Shown here: positions 60,902-64,000 of the stretch, piece by piece
Position numbering within the stretch: the stretch's first letter is position 1
How the letters are laid out: the number at the start of each line of letters is the position of its first letter
DNA from: Pseudozobellia thermophila
GTDB lineage: Bacteria; Bacteroidota; Bacteroidia; Flavobacteriales; Flavobacteriaceae
NCBI RefSeq assembly: GCF_900141855.1
Contig: NZ_FQYU01000004.1
Coordinates: 248,001 to 312,000, forward strand
DNA: 64,000 bases
Direction of reading: 5' to 3'
Position numbers and translations under genes: made by a program
The notes under the pieces: generated by a model
Told to the model about the DNA's origin: nothing
Databases searched by the model: none
What the model saw: the letters and a program-made list of their open reading frames with translations, nothing else

Positions 60902-62146
60902 TTACCTTTCGAACCGCTTCAGGGTGGTTGTAATGATCGAAACGCAATCCATCAACTGCGCTTTGTTCATCACCAATGGAGGTGCAAATCGGATAATATT
61001 GCCATGGGTAGGTTTGGCCAACAGGCCGTTTTCCTTCAGGGCCACGCAAATATCCCAAGCCGTGGAACTGTCTTCGGTATCGTTGATCAAAATAGCGTTC
61101 AACAGGCCCTTGCCGCGCACTTGGCCAACAATGTTGCAAGTAGGGATGAATTGGTTCAATTCGTTTCTAAACACTTCGCCCAAGACCCTTGCGTTCTCGG
61201 CGAGGTTTTCATTCTTTACGACTTCCAAAGCCGCCATACCCACCGCGGCAGCTACGGGGTTACCGCCAAAGGTACTACCGTGGTTTCCCGGGCGTATGAC
61301 GCCCATAATCCCATCATCGGCCAAAACGGCCGAAACGGGATAGGCCCCTCCCGAAAGCGCTTTCCCCAAGATCAAGATATCGGGTTTGACGTTTTCATGG
61401 TCTACCGCCAACATCTTACCCGTCCTGGCAATCCCCGTTTGTACTTCGTCCGCTATAAAAAGCACTCCGTGTTTTTCGCACAGGGCCTTGGCCTTGCGCA
61501 AATAGCCTTCAGCAGGTACGTAGACCCCGGCTTCGCCCTGGATAGGCTCTACCAAGAACCCGGCAATGTTGTCGTTGGACTTCAAAGCCGATTCCAAGGC
61601 CTCAAGATTGTCGTATTCGATCTTAATGAATCCGGCCGTATAGGGCCCGAAATTCTTTCGGGCAACGGGATCGTTGCTAAACGATATGATGGTGGTGGTC
61701 CTACCGTGGAAATTATTCTCACAGACAATGATCTGCGCCTCGTTTTCCGGAATCCCTTTTTCTTCGTAAGCCCATTTTCTACAGATTTTCAACGCCGTCT
61801 CTACGGCTTCCGCCCCGGTATTCATGGGCAGCAGTTTGTCGTACCCAAAGGTTTTGGTCACATATTTTTCGTAGCGGCCCAACATATCGTTGTAAAAGGC
61901 CCTGGAGGTAAGGGTCAATTTTTGGGCCTGATCGGTCATGGCCCGTACAATTTTTGGATGGCAATGCCCTTGGTTTACCGCGGAGTAGGCCGAGAGAAAG
62001 TCGTAATATTGCTTTCCTTCAACGTCCCAAACGTACACCCCTTCACCCCTACTCAACACAACGGGCAGGGGGTGATAATTGTGCGCTCCGTACTTGTTTT
62101 CTAAATCGATCGCTTGCTGCGATGTTAATTGCTCTAAAACAGCCAT
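60902..62146 (-). CDS. rocD: Ornithine aminotransferase
   Basis: RocD converts ornithine and 2-oxoglutarate to glutamate semialdehyde and glutamate, linking arginine catabolism to proline. The 414-residue class III enzyme has [20 protein letters not shown] and the PLP lysine K262 in [11 protein letters not shown]. The start [20 protein letters not shown] is typical of ornithine-specific members. It is a single gene with a -7 box about 100 nt upstream. Confidence 0.95.
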   Translation of the reverse strand: MAVLEQLTSQQAIDLENKYGAHNYHPLPVVLSRGEGVYVWDVEGKQYYDFLSAYSAVNQGHCHPKIVRAMTDQAQKLTLTSRAFYNDMLGRYEKYVTKTFGYDKLLPMNTGAEAVETALKICRKWAYEEKGIPENEAQIIVCENNFHGRTTTIISFSNDPVARKNFGPYTAGFIKIEYDNLEALESALKSNDNIAGFLVEPIQGEAGVYVPAEGYLRKAKALCEKHGVLFIADEVQTGIARTGKMLAVDHENVKPDILILGKALSGGAYPVSAVLADDGIMGVIRPGNHGSTFGGNPVAAAVGMAALEVVKNENLAENARVLGEVFRNELNQFIPTCNIVGQVRGKGLLNAILINDTEDSSTAWDICVALKENGLLAKPTHGNIIRFAPPLVMNKAQLMDCVSIITTTLKRFER

Positions 62147-62250
62147 TTCATTTTAAATTAAAATTGATAAAACAACCATTCCTACTGTACCTTTATTCTT
62201 TCGAAGACTCGAAAAAGCAGCGTGGGAGAGAAATCATCCTTGAAGAACCC

Positions 62251-62258
62251 CAAAAGTA
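62251..62258 (-). promoter_or_regulatory. Predicted -7 box for rocD
   Basis: The minus strand reads TACTTTTG, 104 nt before the rocD ATG, which would give a long leader. Confidence 0.35.
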
Positions 62259-62353
62259 CAAATTATAGTCGTTAAAATAAACTATCATCGGCCTGTGCCC
62301 CGATTCATTGTTAATACTATGCTTAACCCTATTCGCATTCCAAAGAAACCGTT

Positions 62354-62361
62354 TATTTTTG
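62354..62361 (+). promoter_or_regulatory. Predicted -7 box, start-adjacent, for rlmD
   Basis: TATTTTTG ends 4 nt before the ATG at 62366. No other Met codon is available near the start of the gene, so a leaderless mRNA is the simplest reading. Confidence 0.55.
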
Positions 62362-62365
62362 CGGC

Positions 62366-63775
62366 ATGCGAAAAAAGAGAAAACGGCAGGTATTCGAACA
62401 TGTCGAAGTAGTGGATGCCGGAGCTAAAGGAAAGACCATTGGAAAGGCCCCCGACGGACGGGTCATTTTTTTGACCAATACCGTTCCAGGGGATGTAGTG
62501 GACGTTCAGACCACGAAAAAGAGAAAGGCCTATTTTGAAGGGACGGCCATAAGGTTCCACACCTTATCGGACAAGCGGACCACCCCCCAATGCCAACATT
62601 TCGGGGTATGTGGTGGCTGCAAATGGCAAAACATGGACTACGGGCACCAGTTGTTCTACAAACAAAGGGAAGTTGAGAACAACCTGAAGCGCATAGGCCA
62701 TTTAGAGCTTCCGGAAATCAGCCCTATCCTGGGCTCCGAGGCGCCATATTTCTATCGCAACAAAATGGAATTTTCATTTTCCGACAGTCGGTGGCTGACC
62801 CAAGAGGAAATCAATTCGGATAACGAGATCGAAGATCGAAACGCATTGGGCTTCCATATTCCCGGGATGTGGGACAAAATTCTCGACATCAAGACATGCC
62901 ACCTGCAGCGCGATCCGTCGAACGCGATAAGGCTGGCCACCCGCGAGTTTGCCATAGCGAACGGATTGTCGTTCTTTAATCCCAGGCACCAGCACGGCCT
63001 TCTGCGGACCCTTATGATCCGTACCGCCTCGACAGGGGAGCTGATGGTATTGATCCAGTTCTACGAAGACGACCGGTCAAAACGGGAGCTCTTATTGAAC
63101 CATCTCAAGGAGGCCTTTCCCGAGATCACCTCCCTGCTCTACGTCATCAATCCCAAGCAGAACGACACCATTTACGACCAGGAAATCGTATGCTTTGCCG
63201 GACGTGACCATATTTTCGAGGAAATGGAGGGCCTAAGCTTTAAGATAACGGCCAAATCGTTTTATCAGACCAATTCGGCACAGGCCTACGAACTTTACAA
63301 AATTACAAGGCAATTTGCCGACCTTAAGGGAGACGAACTTGTCTACGACCTTTACACCGGTACGGGAACCATCGCCCAATTCGTGGCCCAAAGGGCCAAA
63401 AAGGTGGTGGGAATCGAATCGGTGCCCGAAGCCATTGCCGACGCAAAGGCCAATGCCGCCCGCAACAAGATCGACAATGTTGATTTTTATGTGGGCGACA
63501 TGAGAAACGTGTTCAACGAGCAGTTTATCGCCGAAAACGGAGTACCCGATGTTATCATCACCGACCCGCCCAGGGACGGGATGCACAAGGATGTGGTCCA
63601 GCAAATTTTGAACATTTCGCCGAAAAGGGTGGTCTATGTGAGTTGCAACAGCGCTACGCAGGCCAGGGACCTGGCCTTAATGAAAGATGTGTACCATGTA
63701 GCAAAAGTACAGCCCGTCGATATGTTTCCGCAAACCCACCATGTTGAAAATGTTGTACTTTTGGAAAAGATATGA
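62366..63775 (+). CDS. rlmD: 23S rRNA uracil-C5 methyltransferase RlmD
   Basis: RlmD methylates U1939 of 23S rRNA. The 469-residue protein has a TRAM domain (about 8-65), a 4Fe-4S site (C76, C82, C85 in CQHFGVCGGC and C178), a SAM site (DLYTGTGTIAQF, about 348-360) and the catalytic cysteine C427 in VSCNSATQARDL after DPPRDGM. RlmD, RlmC and TrmA share this design, so the exact uracil is inferred. The next gene starts 4 nt after the stop. Confidence 0.92.
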   Translation: MRKKRKRQVFEHVEVVDAGAKGKTIGKAPDGRVIFLTNTVPGDVVDVQTTKKRKAYFEGTAIRFHTLSDKRTTPQCQHFGVCGGCKWQNMDYGHQLFYKQREVENNLKRIGHLELPEISPILGSEAPYFYRNKMEFSFSDSRWLTQEEINSDNEIEDRNALGFHIPGMWDKILDIKTCHLQRDPSNAIRLATREFAIANGLSFFNPRHQHGLLRTLMIRTASTGELMVLIQFYEDDRSKRELLLNHLKEAFPEITSLLYVINPKQNDTIYDQEIVCFAGRDHIFEEMEGLSFKITAKSFYQTNSAQAYELYKITRQFADLKGDELVYDLYTGTGTIAQFVAQRAKKVVGIESVPEAIADAKANAARNKIDNVDFYVGDMRNVFNEQFIAENGVPDVIITDPPRDGMHKDVVQQILNISPKRVVYVSCNSATQARDLALMKDVYHVAKVQPVDMFPQTHHVENVVLLEKI

Positions 63776-63779
63776 CCCC

Positions 63780-64000
63780 ATGAACAAAATCAGAATTGCC
63801 GTCATCATACTTTTGGGCATCCTTTCTTTTTCCGCATGTGAGAAAGACGACATCTGCATCGATGCCGACACCCCAAGCCTGGTCATACGGTTCTACGATG
63901 TTTCCGACCCCACTGAGTTCAAGGATGTCCAGAACTTGATCGTTCGCGGGCTCCTTCCTTCCGGGGCGCAGGACACCATAGACAATGTGGCCCTGGATTC
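63780..64000 (+). CDS. DUF6452-like lipoprotein, N-terminal part
   Basis: Runs off the window end; 73 codons are visible. It has a lipoprotein signal (lipobox SFSAC, Cys20), then EKDDICIDADTPSLVIRFYD and a FKDVQNL region. Genes of this type follow rlmD in other Flavobacteria, and I recall the name DUF6452 for them, though not with certainty. It starts 4 nt after rlmD and is co-transcribed with it. Confidence 0.75.
   Translation, partial: MNKIRIAVIILLGILSFSACEKDDICIDADTPSLVIRFYDVSDPTEFKDVQNLIVRGLLPSGAQDTIDNVALD

Noticed and set aside
60866-62104. 412-codon open frame on the plus strand
   Set aside because: Antisense to rocD with no domain and no start signal; a by-product of rocD codon usage.

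Overview
The window is an ordinary, gene-dense chromosomal stretch from a member of the Flavobacteriaceae (Bacteroidota). The evidence is the gliding gene gldI, a DUF5683 gene after parB, an OstA-like protein, a CCC-motif membrane protein, paired DUF368 proteins, several Bacteroidota-only DUF families, and many promoters with the Bacteroidota -7 element TAnnTTTG. Base composition looks moderate, and the gene set resembles marine genera such as Zobellia or Maribacter; the genus is a guess. I see no tRNA, rRNA, insertion sequence, prophage or CRISPR array.

Layout. 1-5.7 kb (+): end of parA, parB, a DUF5683 protein, dapB, lepB, moeA. 5.7-11.3 kb (-): three amidohydrolase modules in two genes, and a membrane DUF3810 protein with an HEVGH motif. 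11.4-12.9 kb: pepD. 12.9-16.2 kb (-): DUF805, then the operon DHH phosphoesterase - gldI - cyclophilin/FKBP fusion. 16.2-17.8 kb (+): a PhoD-like phosphatase and ndk. 17.8-19.7 kb (-): recF, a lipocalin-like lipoprotein, a DciA-like DUF721 protein. 19.8-26.0 kb (+): a TPR protein, ribH, a small membrane protein, mutL, two rhomboids, an EEP-family protein. 26.0-27.0 kb (-): wbqC and DUF6122.

27.0-31.7 kb (-) is a molybdenum cofactor operon, moaD-moaE-moaA-moaC-mobA-moeB-tauE; moeA lies 22 kb away. 31.7-38.9 kb: a lipoprotein (-), then an rRNA/tRNA methyltransferase, a Ste24-like protease and relA/spoT-fur-purA. 38.9-46.3 kb (+): OstA-like protein, aminotransferase, TPR protein, two DUF368 (PopT-family) proteins and aroE. 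46.5-51.8 kb (+): a DUF349 protein, a nucleoside-hydrolase-like secreted protein, a GAF histidine kinase and a DUF3124 lipoprotein. 51.8-54.3 kb (-): a coiled-coil protein, zapA, a very probable 6S RNA, and rny. 54.4-64.0 kb: an M23 peptidase, a secreted protein, a cysteine desulfurase, a duplicated-domain lipoprotein, an Smr protein, a DUF2752/CCC-motif pair, rocD, rlmD and the start of a DUF6452-like gene.

The most interesting observations are the 6S RNA between zapA and rny; a group of genes whose -7 box ends only 4-6 nt before the start codon, suggesting leaderless mRNAs; a MutL without the usual endonuclease motifs; amidohydrolase modules that have lost their metal ligands beside one that keeps them; and a lipoprotein built from a duplicated domain with a matching cysteine pair in each copy. 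I found no defence system or other striking new multi-gene system; most of the window is housekeeping.
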